A DNA stretch of 64,000 nucleotides from Closterium sp. NIES-65 (GCA_948144175.1 CANXME010000106.1:868001-932000), one strand, 5' to 3'. Positions 1-10,797 are shown, numbered from the stretch's first letter. Notes: a model not told the origin generated them from the sequence alone. Numbers and translations: made by a program.

Positions 1-1726
1 TGGTGGAATAGACCCTTGAGTAGAGGGTTCATCCCGTCGAGCTGGATGCCTGCTACATGTCCGGGGCGGCTCAATGCGTCTGCTTTGTTGTGTAGCCCGG
101 GCTTGTAGACGATGTCGTAGTGGAAGTGAGTTTCCAGGAAGTCCAACAACCGCACCTGTCGTCGTGAGAGCGTCGGTTGCGACTTCAGGTATTTGAGACT
201 GCAGTGGTCAGTATAGACTGTAGTCTTGGCTCCCTCTAGGTAACACCTCCACACCTTGAAGGCTATGACTATCTCAAAGGCTTCCTTGTCGTGAATGGGG
301 TAGTTTAGTTCTGCTCCATGTAGCTTCTTACTGAGGTAGGCGATGGGCTGCAAACCGCGTCCGTGATCCTGCATTAGTACTGCTCCGACCGCTTGGTCAC
401 TAGCGTCTGCTTCCACCACGTAGTCCTTGTCTGAATCCGGCAAGGTGAGTACTTGCGCTATAGTCAGTGCTGTCTGTAGTTGCTCCATGGCTTGCTGGTG
501 AGGGGTATCCCATTCGTAGGGCGTATCCTTTTTCAGTAGGTCGGTCAATGGCGCTGCTCTCTTAGCGTACTATGGCACGAACCTGTTGTAGTAGTTGGCG
601 AAGCCTAGGAACTGCTGCAACTCCTTTACGTTCTCTAGTACTTTCCACTTTTTGACGGCTTCAATTTTCCGCGGGTCCACGTGTACGCCCTCGGCACTCA
701 CCATGTGCCCGAGAAACTGCACCTTATTCAGGGCGAAGTCGCTCTTCGACAACTTCACGTAGAACTTGTTTTTCCGCAAGATCTCGAACACATTCCGTAG
801 ATGCTCCTCATGCTCCTTCATGTTCTTGGAGTAGATGAGAATGTCGTCCAGGTACACCACCATGCATTCGTCCAGCAGGGGTCGTAGGATGTGATTCATC
901 TCCGCCTGAAATGTTGCGGGTGCGTTGCAGAGTTCGAACGGCATCACCAAGTATTCGTAGGAGCCGTATCTGGTACGGAACGCCGTCTTGTGGATCGAGT
1001 TGTCCGCCATCTTGATCTGCCAGTAACCCGACCGTAGGTCCAGCTTCGAGAAGACTGTTGCTCCACGCAGTTGATCGAGTAGGTCGTCTATGCGCGGTAT
1101 GGGATATTTGTTTTTGACTGTCTGTTTGTTCAGTGCGCGGTAGTCGATGCACATCCGTAGACTGCCATCTGGTTTTGGAGTGAAGAGAACTGGTGCACCG
1201 TAGGGAGAGGTGGATGGGCGGATCAGTTGTCTATCCAGTAGATACTCTATATGTTTTTTCATGTCTGTCAGTTCAGTCGGACTCAGTCAGTATGGTGCAC
1301 GTGAGACGGGTTTCGCACCTGGTTCCTCCACGATCTTGTGCTCGTGGGTGCGTGCTGGAGGTACGCCTGCAGGTAGGTCGTCAGGCATTATATCGTCGTA
1401 TTGCTCCAAGACCTCCTTTACTACTGCAGGTAGCTCGGAACTCGGCTTCTCCTCCTCTGCTGCTGCCATAACCAGTGCTAGGTAACCTGTGTTACTCTCG
1501 TTCACCGTCTGTTCGAACCGTGCCAGTGTCGTATCAAGTACGTCCCCTGTATCCGTCCAGCTTCGCAGTGCTATCTGCTTCCCGTTGTTGTAGATGCACA
1601 CCTTGCTGTTGACCCAATCGATCTCGGGGTTGAACCGCTTCAGGAAATCTCGCCCCGAGATAAAATCTAATCCTTTGATGTTGGTGACTGGTAGCTTCGG
1701 CTTCCACCTCAACGCACCTATATGCA
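1..1726 (-). pseudogene. pol: Gypsy-1 pol segment: end of protease, RT, RNase H (broken)
   Basis: This is the downstream part of a Ty3/gypsy polyprotein. From right to left on the minus strand it holds the end of the protease domain (LGRDFL-like region near 1660), the linker, the RT with YLDD at about 860-870, and RNase H running off the window (DASDQAVGA and TDHCSLKYL motifs around 190-400). Two in-frame stops break it: CGA to TGA just after the RAPY residues (about 1287), and a TAG after NRFVP (570-572). The conserved RT residues PFG read PFE here. The homologous frame of Gypsy-3 (47599-51072) is open across both stop positions, which identifies them as mutations. Confidence 0.9.
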
Positions 1727-1731
1727 GCTGC

Positions 1732-1867
1732 TGTCAGAACATACCTATAGCTTATACTGCTGTGTAGGCTGTAGTGGGGTATCCCATAGGGGGTACAACC
1801 CAGTTAGGGTTTCATATTTGTACTGCTTTCATTCATAGTTCATTCATCCCTGCTTACTCATTTCACA
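1732..1867 (+). repeat. Copia-A 5' LTR
   Basis: 136 bp, starting TGTCAGAAC and ending TTTCACA. It matches 8897-9032 at every base I compared. It contains the core shared by all LTRs of this superfamily (GTAGGCTGTAGTGGGGTA, then a GGGGTACAACCC block) and the telo-box TTAGGGTTT. It must hold the promoter, but I see no strong TATA box; CTTATACTG near 1750 is the closest candidate. Confidence 0.95.
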
Positions 1868-1932
1868 TGGTATAGAGCGGGTTCCCTGTGGAACTCTGCC
1901 TAGGGCCCACCGAAGCGCGCCCCGAGGCGCGC
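1868..1932 (+). promoter_or_regulatory. Copia-A primer binding site and structured leader start
   Basis: The PBS TGGTATAGAGC (1868-1878) starts directly after the LTR. It resembles the plant tRNA-iMet site TGGTATCAGAGC with one base missing. Next comes a hairpin with arms GTTCC (1881-1885) and GGAAC (1890-1894) and a 4-base loop, then the palindrome GGGCCC (1903-1908), then a second hairpin with arms GCGCGCC (1915-1921) and GGCGCGC (1926-1932). The same order recurs in B, C, I and K. Roles in priming, dimerisation or packaging are inference. Confidence 0.75.
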
Positions 1933-2467
1933 TCAACTTTTTTTTTCCGCTATCGAGCGACCCTCCGTGTCGCCTCCCTCCCACACGCGGCCCAGCCGCC
2001 CGCTAAGTCGCGGCCCCAGCCGCCCACTACGATCGCGGCCCCAGCCGCCTGCTCGACGCGGCCCCCCCCCAGCCGCCTGCTCGACGCGGCCCCCAGCCGC
2101 CTGCTCGACGCGGCCCTGCCGCCCACTACGCCGCGGCTGCCGCCTACTACGACCGCGGCCCCGGCCGCCTGCTACGACCGCGGCCCCCAGCCGCCTGTTC
2201 GACCGCGGCCCCGCCGCCCGCTCCTGTCGCGGCCCCCAGCCGCCTGCTCGACGCAGCCCCCGGCCGCCTGCTCGACGCGGCCCTGCCGCCCGCTACGCCG
2301 CGGCCGCCGCCCACTACGATCGCGGCCCCGGCCGCCTGCTACGACCGCGGCCCCAGCCGCCTGTTCGAACCGCGGCCCCGCCGCCCGCTCCTGTCGCGGC
2401 CCCGGCTGCCTGCTCGCACGGCCTCGCCGCCCGCTACTACCGCGGCCCCGGCCGCCTGCTCGACCGC

Positions 2468-2500
<33 letters not shown>

Positions 2501-2781
2501 TACTACCGGGAGCCGAGCCGCCCTGCAGCCGAGCCGCCCGGGAGCCGAGCCGCCCTGCACCCGAGCCGCCCTGTCGCCGAGCCGCCCAGGAGCCGAGCCG
2601 CCCTGCCCCCGAGCTGCCCTACCGCCGAGCCGCCCGGGAGCCGAGCCGCCCTGCACCCGAGCCGCCAGGTCGCTGAGCCGCCTTTCTGCATACCTACTCG
2701 ACCTGCCCTGCCTGGTGAGCACAGTCCCACTGCCACTGCGAGCTCTTTCCCTACTACTTGCACTGCGTCGCTGTCGTCGCC
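1933..2781 (+). repeat. Copia-A GC-rich tandem-repeat leader
   Basis: This is an untranslated leader of about 850 bp made of imperfect short tandem units built on CGCGGCCCC and GCCGCCTGCT, changing to GAGCCGCCC units after 2510. A run of 31 C lies at 2470-2500. Long open frames cross it on both strands, but they encode only low-complexity Pro/Arg/Ala and are not credible genes. The last about 110 bp before the gag ATG closely resemble the same stretch of Copia-I. Confidence 0.85.
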
Positions 2782-5700
2782 ATGGCTACCCCTAGTGTCC
2801 TAGCTTTTGACGCTGAGGGTCGCGCCATTGATTTTGAGGTCTGGTTAAACGACCTGCAGCTGTTCTTACAGTGCGACAGGGCTGACGACCTTTCTCTCTT
2901 TGACCTCACCTCTGGCGCCTCTCCTGCTCCTGCTGCTGATGCTGATCCCGCTGTCCGCTCTAAGTGGGCCACCCGCGATGCTGCTGCACGTCTTGCTGTG
3001 CGTCGCCACCTCCCTACCTCTGAGCGTGCGCACTTTAGTCAGTACAAGAGTGCTCAGACCTTGTACGACGCTGTAGTTGCGCGCTACTCCTCCCCTGCCA
3101 CTGCTGCACTGAGCCGTCTCATGCTTCCCTACCTCTTTCCTGACCTCTCTGCCTTTCCCACTGCCGCTGACCTCATTACGCACCTCCGCACTAGTGACAC
3201 TCGCTACCCGCGCCGCCCTTCCTGCTGAGTTCTGCGCTAAGAACCCCCCCCCCATGTACATCGCTCTCTACTACGTAGTCGCACGCCTCCCTGACTCCCT
3301 TCGCGTCGTCAGGGACCACTTTCTCGCAGTCTGTCCCACCACTCTCACCGTCGACCTCCTCGAGAAGGCCCTCCTTGCAGCGGAGAAGAGCATAGTCGCT
3401 GTAGGTGCTTCTCGTGGTGACCCTCGCACCCCCATCTTTGAGGGGTGCTCTCCTTCCCCCTTGCTGCCCTCTGTTGCCTCTGCTGCTGCTGCCGACCTGC
3501 TTGGTCTTGAGTCGGTCGGCGCGGCGTCTGCCCCTAGTGGGAGACGTCGCTCCAGCAAGGGCAAGGGGGGCAAGGGCGCGGGTGGAGCTGGAGGGGGCGG
3601 TGGCGGTGGCGGCGGTGGCGGCGGAGGGAGTGGGGGTGGCGGCGGGGCTAGTGGCGGGGGTGGTGGTGGTGGTGGCGGCAGCAGCGGCGGAGACGGTGGT
3701 GGTGGTGCCAGCGGTGGTGGTGGAGGCAGCGGCGGAGGTGGAGGCGGCGGAGGTGGAGGCAGTGGAGGCGGCAGCGGAGGAGGCAGTAGTGGTGGAGGAG
3801 GTGGAGCTGGTCGGGGTGGTACCCAGCAGCGTAGCGGCGGTGGTGGTGGCCAGCGCTCGCACCGGCAGCAGCAGCAGCGCTCGCGGGACATCCCTTCGCC
3901 TCAGCAGCTTCGTGAGTGGTACGCTGGGCGTCAGAGGGGTGGGGGTACGGGTCCCTGCACCTACGTTCTTCGTTCCGGCGACCGCGCGGGTGAGCAGTGT
4001 GGGGGTGCCCACGCCACCCAGCGCTGCTTTGGCCGCCTGACGGACGCTTGGCGTCAGCAGTTCCCTGGGGCTAGTGAGATCCCTCGCTGGGATGAGCTTC
4101 TCAGGGCTGGTGTAGCGATCTTTGATCTTGATTTTGATGCTATCCTTACTGCTATGTATGTTGTGGATTATAGTGAGGAGAATGAGGGTTACCGGTGTTT
4201 TCAGCCCGACCCGGGCATTGGTACTGCTGCGCTAGGTGCTTGTGAGGCTGCTGCTCTAGGTGCCAGTGCGTCTGCGCTCTCAGGTACTGGTGAGACTGCG
4301 CTCTCAGGTACTGAGTCGTCCTCGTCCTCCCTCACTTTCACACTTGACTCCGGAGCTTCTCGCTCCTTCTTTCGAGACCGCACTACCCTTTCGCCGCTCG
4401 CCAGGCCGGTTGCGGTCTCCCTTGCTGACCCCTCTGGGGGTCCTGTCCTGTCTCACTTCTCCACTGTCCTCCCGTGTCCGGCTGCCCCTTCGGGCACCCT
4501 GTCGGGTCTGTACCTTCCCTCGTTCTCTACGAACTTGGTGAGTGGAGCGGACCTACAGGATGGGGGTGTTCACCAGTTCACTCCTGCGCGTCAGAGGGTG
4601 ACCCACTGCACGGAGGCTCGCACAGGCCGACACCTGGCCACGTTCTCACGTCGGCCGGGGTCGAGTCTCTACACCCTGACCGTTGAGTCTCCTCCTGTCC
4701 CTGCGTCTGGTCAGGTGGCTGCGTCGGGTCAGGTACTTGCTGCTGCGTCCCGGTCAGGTCCTGAGTCTGCCCCCTGTTCTTGTCGCCTCCTGTCTCACGA
4801 GACTCTCCTGTGGCACCACCGTCTTGGCCACCCCTCCTTGCCCCGTCTTCGGAGCATGGCTTCCCGTGTCCTTGTCTCTGGTCTTCCCCAGTCTCTCCCT
4901 CCTCTCCCCTCCGGGCCAGGACCTTCCTGTGTCCCCTGTGTCGAGGGTCGCCTCCGGGCTACTCCTCACTCCTCCCACTTCCCCCCGACAGAGGCTCCCC
5001 TGCAGACGCTTCACATGGATGTGTGGGGCCCAGCCCCCGTCCGTGGGCAGGGTTACGAGCGCTACTTCCTGTTGGTGGTTGACGACTACTCGCGTTACAC
5101 CACAGTCCTCCCCTTGCGCAGCAAGGGTGCGGTCACTGAGGTGCTGATCGACTGGATCCGCGAGGCTCGTCTCCAGCTCAGGAAGAGCTTCGGCTCGGAC
5201 TTTCCTGTTCTGCGTCTGCACTCTGACAGAGGCGGAGAGTTCTCTTCTCGCCTTCTGCGAGACTACTGTCGTGCACGGGGGATCCGCCAGACCTTCACGC
5301 TTCCGGACTCACCACAGCAAAATGGGATTGCTGAGCGCCGCATTGGCATGGTCATGGATGTCGCTCGTACGTCCATGATGCATGCGGCTGCCCCCCATTT
5401 TCTGTGGCCGTTTGCGGTGAGGTACGCGGCGCATCAGCTCAACCTTCACCCCCGGGTCTCTCGGCCTGCGATGTCCCCAGCCTTGCTGTGGACGGGGAAG
5501 GTTGGCGATGCGTCTGTGTTCCGTGTCTGGGGATCTCGGGCGTTTGTCCGCGACTTGTCTGCGGACAAGCTGTCCCCTCGTGCTGCTCCCTGTGTCTTCC
5601 TTGGCTTCCCCACTGACGCCCCAGGGTGGCAGTTTTACCACCCCTCCTCTCGTCGTGTTCTGTCCTCCCAGGACGTCACGTTCGACGAGTCAGTCCCCTT

Positions 5701-8689
5701 CTACCGTCTCTTCCCCTACCGCACTCCTTCCCTCCCCCCTCCCCCGGACTTCCTTGTGCCGGTTCCCCCCCCGGTAGACCCCCTCCCCCCTCAGGTTCCT
5801 GCCCCCTCAGGTGTGTCCCAGGTAGACGCCGTTGACCCGGTCGAGGTTACTGGTGACTCTGGTGCTGCTGCGGGTGCTGAGCCTGGGGGTGCTGACTCTG
5901 GGGGTGCTGTGCGCGGGGGTGCTGAGCCTGGGGGTGCTACTGCTGGGGGTGCTGGGCCTGAGGGTGCTACTGCGGAGGGTGCGGAGCCTGGGGGTGCTGA
6001 GCCGGGGGGTGCTGTGCCTGGAGGTGCTGGGTCTGGGGGTGCTGGGTCGGGAGCTGCTGAGCCTGGGGGTGCTGAGCTGGGAGCTGCTGAGCCTGGGGGT
6101 GCTGCGTCTGGAGCTGCTGAGCCTGGGGTTTCTCCTGCTGCTGCGTCTCGCCAGGAGCCCCTCTCTCCACAGGAGCTGCGCGAGTGGTTCGCTCGCCGCT
6201 GGAGGCGTGCTGCTGAGTCTGGAGGTGCTGCTGGAGCTGGAGCTGGAGCTTCTTCGACGCTCGGGGGTGCGGGTGCAGCCGGTCCCGGAGCTGCTGGCCC
6301 TGCAGGTCCTCCTGGAGCTGGAGCTGCTGAGGGCGTTCGTGCTGAGCCTGCTGCTGTTGGTCCTGCCGCTGGAGGTGTGGGTGGCGCTGGTGCTGTCGCT
6401 GAGGGTGCTGGTGCTGTCCCTGCTGAGTCTGTAGCTGCCGCGCGGCCTCGGCCGTACTTCGTTCCGCTCCTTCAGCAGGTTCTTGGTCTTTCTCCTCCAG
6501 TAGAGGGTCCACCGCCTGTCCAGTCGCAGCCCCTACTGGAGCCTTCCTCTCCGCTGCCTGCTCCCTCTCCTTACACTGGTCCTACTGGAGGTCTTGCTGA
6601 GCGTCGTGAGCCTGCGTCTCGTCCCGCGTCGCCTGTTCGTGCTGCTCGCGCTAGTGGTCGCAGTTCGCGTCAGCGTCCTCCTCCTGTCCCTGGCACGCAC
6701 CGGATGTCTCTGCGTCCGTCCACTGCTCCTCTGCGTGCCCCTTTGCCTTCTCCTCCTGAGTCCTCACTTCCTGCGCTTGCCGACCCTGAGTCGGACTCTC
6801 TTCGCGCTGCGAGTCCTACTGTCACGCGTCTGCTTGCTACTGTCGTCACTGACCCCTCTTTTGAGTCCACTGCTGCGTCTGCTCTAGTCGCTGAGCTCGT
6901 TGACTTTGCTGCTCGCTGTCGTCTCGACTACGCTGCTAGTCTTGTTGCTGAGTCTGCGTCTGTCTGTCCTCCGTCCGTCGGGGGTGAGTGTGCTCTTGGT
7001 ACGGACGTCCTAGAGGACAGACAGGAGGAGTTACAGTGTCTAGCGGCTGCTTCACCTCATCTCGCGTCTGTACTGCTTGCCCCTGAGGGAGACCCGGATG
7101 CACTAGACATCCCGACTCCGCGTTCTTACGCGGAGGCCGTAGAGGGTCCCTACTCCTCTCAGTGGCAGGCAGCTATGGATGCAGAGATGGCTTCCTGGAA
7201 GTCCACAGGCACCTACGTTGACGCGGTTCCCCCTCCTGGGGCGAACATCGTCAGTGGCATGTGGATCTTCAGGGTGAAGCGGCCGCCGGGCTCTCCACCT
7301 GTCTTCAAGGCACGGTACGTTGCTCGTGGCTTCAGTCAGCGGCAGGGAGTTGACTACTTTCAGACCTTCTCTCCCACCCCGAAGATGACTACTCTTCGGG
7401 TGCTGCTGCACATAGCCGCTCAGCGCGACTACGAGCTTCACTCTCTCGACTTCAGCACTGCGTTCTTGCAGGGTAGCCTGCACGAGGAGATCTGGCTTCG
7501 CCGTCCACCTGGCTTCACTGGGACTTTCCCTCCTGGCACCCAGTGGAGCCTCCGACGGCCAGTCTACGGTCTCCGCCAGGCACCGCGTGAGTGGCACGAC
7601 ACACTGAGGACTACGCTTGCGGCTCTTGGGTTTGCTCCTTCTACTGCTGACCCGTCGCTGTTTCTTCGCACCGACACTTCCCTGCCGCCGTTCTACATCC
7701 TCGTGTACGTCGACGACCTGGTCTTTGCCACAGCGGACACTGCTGGACTCGCCTACGTGAAGTCCGAGCTGTTGAAGAGACACACGTGCACAGACCTGGG
7801 TGAACTGCGCAGCTACCTTGGCTTGCAGATCACTCGGGACAGAGCACGCCGCACCATTACCTTGACTCAGTCACACATGGTGCAGCAGGTCCTTCAGCGC
7901 TTCGGCTTCACGTACTCCTCGCCTCAGGCCACTCCTCTGCCTACTCGCCACTCACTCTCAGCTCTGCCTTCGGATGAGTCCGTAGAGTCGAGTGGTCCGT
8001 ATGCGGAGCTTGTTGGCTGCCTCATGTACCTGATGACCTGCACACGACCTGACCTTGCATACCCTCTGAGCATTCTTGCACGCTATGTTGCTCCTGGGAG
8101 ACACAGACCGGAGCACATGGCTGCAGCGAAGAGGGTATTGCGCTACCTGTGCAGTACGTCAGGCATGGGGCTAGTGCTTGGAGGGCGGGGTCCAGTGGTC
8201 CTTACCGGCCACGCGGACGCGTCTTGGGCTGACGACCAGGCTACGCAGCGGTCGTCACAGGGTTACACCTTCAGCCTTGGTTCCGGCTCTGTCTCGTGGC
8301 GGTCTACTCGCTCGTCTTCGGTTCTCGGCTCCAGTTGTGAGGCTGAGATCTACGCCGGGGCCATGGCTGCACAGGAGCTTCGCTGGCTGACCTACCTGCT
8401 GACTGACCTTGGAGAGCCGCCTCGTTCTCCTCCAGTGCTGTACGTAGACAACAAGGCTATGCTGGCCTTGTGTCGAGAGCAGCGCTTGGAGCACAGAACG
8501 AAGCACATTGCTCTCCGCTACTTCCTTGCTCGTGAGCTGCAGCAGCGTGGTCAGTTGCGACTTGCGTACGTGGCCTCTGAGGCCAACACTGCTGATGTGT
8601 TCACCAAGGCACTTGCGCCTTGTGACCATCAGCGCTTCTGCACCCAGCTGGGTCTTGTGCCTGTCTTGCCTCACTTGCTCTCCTCTTGA
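2782..8689 (+). pseudogene. gag-pol: Copia-A gag-pol polyprotein, one frameshift in gag
   Basis: The start at 2782 (context GCCATGG) matches the start of the intact Copia-I protein. Gag is open to about 3207, where a C-tract (3207-3209) has one extra base relative to copies I and C; the frame then continues open from 3194 to 8689. Numbering that second frame from 3194: Gly-rich tract about 130-215, Cys/His motif C-x13-C-x3-H-x4-C, protease DSGA at 385, integrase D609, D678 and E714 (D-x35-E), a PGGAE-repeat linker about 890-980, RT YVDD at 1505-1508, then RNase H. All catalytic motifs are intact. A programmed frameshift is possible but unlikely, because Copia-I needs none. A sequencing error in the C-tract cannot be excluded. 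Confidence 0.9.
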
Positions 8690-8791
8690 CTTCACTTGTA
8701 CTGTGACATATATATATACCTGCTCTTGCTTGTCTAGCTTTATATATATGTCTGTACTCTTGCTTGTGAACTGGCCTTTGGCCTTGCCCTT

Positions 8792-8833
8792 GTGCTCGGA
8801 CTGTGTGGTGACTTTGTGATCCACCCTGAGCTT
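8792..8833 (+). promoter_or_regulatory. Copia-A conserved 3'-UTR block
   Basis: This untranslated block (TGTGGTGACTTTGTGATCC followed by ACCCTGAGCTT) lies about 100 bases after the pol stop. It recurs almost unchanged in eight elements of this window, including non-autonomous E. Flanking 3'-UTR sequence such as the TATATA-rich stretch 8708-8750 varies more. Its function is unknown; a cis-acting RNA role is inferred from conservation. Confidence 0.7.
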
Positions 8834-8885
8834 TGCTTTGTCTTGCTTGACTGGTCTTGTGACCCCTTGTTCTCCCCCACTTTGC

Positions 8886-8896
8886 CTATGGGGGTG
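8886..8896 (+). promoter_or_regulatory. Copia-A polypurine tract
   Basis: CTATGGGGGTG lies directly before the 3' LTR, where the plus-strand primer is expected. The same sequence precedes the 3' LTRs of B, C, D, E, I and J. Confidence 0.85.
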
Positions 8897-9032
8897 TGTC
8901 AGAACATACCTATAGCTTATACTGCTGTGTAGGCTGTAGTGGGGTATCCCATAGGGGGTACAACCCAGTTAGGGTTTCATATTTGTACTGCTTTCATTCA
9001 TAGTTCATTCATCCCTGCTTACTCATTTCACA
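8897..9032 (+). repeat. Copia-A 3' LTR
   Basis: 136 bp with no difference seen from the 5' LTR at 1732-1867. It is followed by the GCTGC target duplication and then the Gypsy-1 protease frame. Confidence 0.95.
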
Positions 9033-9037
9033 GCTGC

Positions 9038-10014
9038 AGTGATGCTTTGCCGTGGATAGGAAGCTTCGTACCGTCCACCATGGTTGCTGAAAACTGGGTC
9101 TCTTCCGCCTTCTCTCCAATTTTCTCGAATGCTCCGCGGTCACACATCGAGTGAGATGCACCGCTGTCCACCAGTGCCTGGAGGCGTCGCCCATTGCATA
9201 ACAACTCGAGGAGTAGTGGTTTCTGCTGTGCTGAGTAGCCAAAGAGGGTCTTCTTAATAGGATCATAGGGTACATCAAACTTAATACCTTCCCTTTTTCC
9301 TATACCTGACTCAGCGCTTTCCAACTTCACCTGGTGGGTAGGAGGATTTTTCCGAGGCTTGTATAATTTCTCCTTAGCCTGGATGTCTCCTCTAAGCCTT
9401 GGCAGCTGTGTAGGCTTCACCTGTGAGCAACGGGGAGCCTTAACACTGTGCTGCGGGGAGAGAATATTAACGCCACGGAACGCACGACCCTTTTCTACGC
9501 TCCGTAGTACTTTGCCCAACTTCTCAGGTACCTGAATAATTTCTTAAGGCTTTTTCTTGGCCTCTAAACCTCCCCTGAGTTTTTTGAAGGCTTGAAAACC
9601 ACGAGAAGCAATATTCTTCGTTAGAGCATCTTTATAGGATATTTTGAACGAATTCTTACTTTCGTGGGTGTTCGGCTGGAGTTTCCCGGTCGGTGCAGAG
9701 TCTTTCTTCGCGGAGCCTCCATTCGCCTCGACGATTTCCGCTGATGCCGGCTGGTCGTGACGTTTTAGATTTGCGCCATCATTTTCTTATTTTTTCACCC
9801 GCTCCGAAGTCGCCACGTCGTCGCCTTTTCCTGCTTTTCGGATCTTTACGCGATCGCCAGGTCGATCCGCGGCTACTGGCGATTCCCGTTTTTTGACTTC
9901 GGGGGTGCTCCACTGTTTCCGTCCCGGAGTGCGGCACGTGCTTTCTTCATTTTGTAGCACGACAAAAACTGATGTCCTGCTGCGCCGCAAAATTCGCATT
10001 TTGTCGGCTGCTGC
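9038..10014 (-). pseudogene. gag-pol: Gypsy-1 end of gag and start of pol (protease)
   Basis: On the minus strand this segment holds the CCHC zinc knuckle of Gag (C-x2-C-x4-H-x4-C, near 9950-10010), the gag stop TAG (9873-9875), the slippery heptamer AAAAAAC (9888-9894), a basic linker, and the protease with ALVDSGAS at about 9150-9175. The protease continues across the Copia-A insertion into 1-1726. Fragment K separates this segment from the rest of gag (10798-11514). A stop also occurs near 9540 in the pol linker frame, so the copy is not functional. Confidence 0.85.
9888..9894 (-). promoter_or_regulatory. Gypsy-1 -1 frameshift heptamer (A AAA AAC)
   Basis: In gag phase the minus strand reads TCA AAA AAC, the X XXY YYZ form of a -1 slippery site. 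The gag stop TAG follows 12 nt later. Slipping by -1 enters the frame that leads to protease. Gypsy-3 has the same heptamer, phase and spacing (59186-59192). Confidence 0.7.
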
Positions 10015-10797
10015 TGTCAGAATATTATAGCTTACTTATTTGTGTAGGCTATAGTGGGGTATCCCATAGGGGGTACAACCCAACTAGGGTTTCCTATTTG
10101 TACTCACTTCGTTCATAGTTCACTCAATTTCTCTCGTTCACTTCTTCTCATGGTATCGAGCAGGTTCCCCTGTGGGAACTTTGCTTAGGGCCCACCACTT
10201 CGGAAAACTTTTTTTTCTGCCCTAGCGCCCTAGCGCCCACCCTTGCGCCCGCCCTAGCGCCCTAACGCCCGCCCTAGCGCTAGCCCTAGCGCCCGGCGCC
10301 TGCCCTAGCGCCCGTGAGCCGCCCGCGGCCTGCCCGTGAGCCGCCGCCCACGGCCTGCCCTAGCGCCCGTGAGCCGCTCGCGGCCTACCCGTGAGCCGCC
10401 CGCGGCCTGCCCGTGAGCCGCCGCCCGTGAGCGCCGCCCGTCAGCCGCCGCCCGTAAGCAGCCGCCCGTCAGACGCCGCCCGTGCGCCTCCGCCCGTGAG
10501 CCGCCGCCCATGAGCCGCCCACCCGCGCGCCGCCCGACCGTGAGCCGGCGCCGCCCGTGAGCCGCCCACCCGTGCGCCACCAGCCCGCCCGTGAGCCGCT
10601 GGCGCCGCCCGTGCGCCGCCCGTCCGTGAGCCGCCCGCCCGTGCGCCGCCCGTCCGCGAGCCACCCACCCGCCCGTGCGCCGCTCGCGCCGCCCGTGCAC
10701 AGCCCGCGAGCCGCTCGCGAGCAGCCCGCAAGCCGCCCCAGCTGCCCGTGCAGCCGCCCGTGAGCCGCCCCAGCCGCCCGTGAGCCGCCCGCGCGCC
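10015..10797 (+). mobile_element. Fragment K: truncated copia element (5' LTR plus leader only)
   Basis: A 136-bp LTR (10015-10150, TGTCAGAAT to TTCTCA) is followed by a PBS-like TGGTATCGAGC (10151) and a repeat leader of CGTGAGCCGCCCGC-type units ending at about 10797. There is no coding region, no 3' LTR and no target duplication. About 8 bases of Gypsy-1 gag present in Gypsy-2 at the same place (near 37924) are missing, so a deletion probably removed the rest of the element with a little of the host. The LTR is close to that of Copia-J. Confidence 0.85.
10151..10193 (+). promoter_or_regulatory. Fragment K PBS, hairpin and GGGCCC
   Basis: After the PBS comes a hairpin with arms GTTCCC (10164-10169) and GGGAAC (10174-10179) and loop CTGT, then GGGCCC (10188-10193). 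Order and spacing match A, B and C. Confidence 0.7.

Larger units (their letters stand above)
1732..9032 (+). mobile_element. Copia-A: nearly intact Ty1/copia element
   Basis: This 7.3-kb element has 136-bp LTRs that I read as identical, a GCTGC target duplication (1727-1731 and 9033-9037), a PBS at 1868, a GC-rich leader, gag-pol (2782-8689), a conserved 3'-UTR block and a PPT ending at 8896. It is inserted in the protease region of Gypsy-1 in the opposite orientation. Identical LTRs indicate a recent insertion. One +1 frameshift in gag is the only clear lesion. Its coding region is nearly the same as that of Copia-I (51073-58542), yet its LTRs belong to another subfamily. Confidence 0.95.

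Noticed and set aside
2470-2500. Long C homopolymer as a biological signal
   Set aside because: Homopolymers also occur at 13688-13713, 13806-13842 and 27503-27514 in GC-rich repeats; slippage or assembly error is the simplest explanation.
1888-2803. Long plus- and minus-strand open frames rich in Pro, Arg and Ala
   Set aside because: They lie in the GC-rich tandem-repeat leader of Copia-A, are open in several frames at once and have no domain; repeat composition explains them.
3271-3891. Antisense poly-proline frame opposite the Gly-rich tract
   Set aside because: It is the shadow of GGN codons in Gag; the sense frame has domains on both sides.
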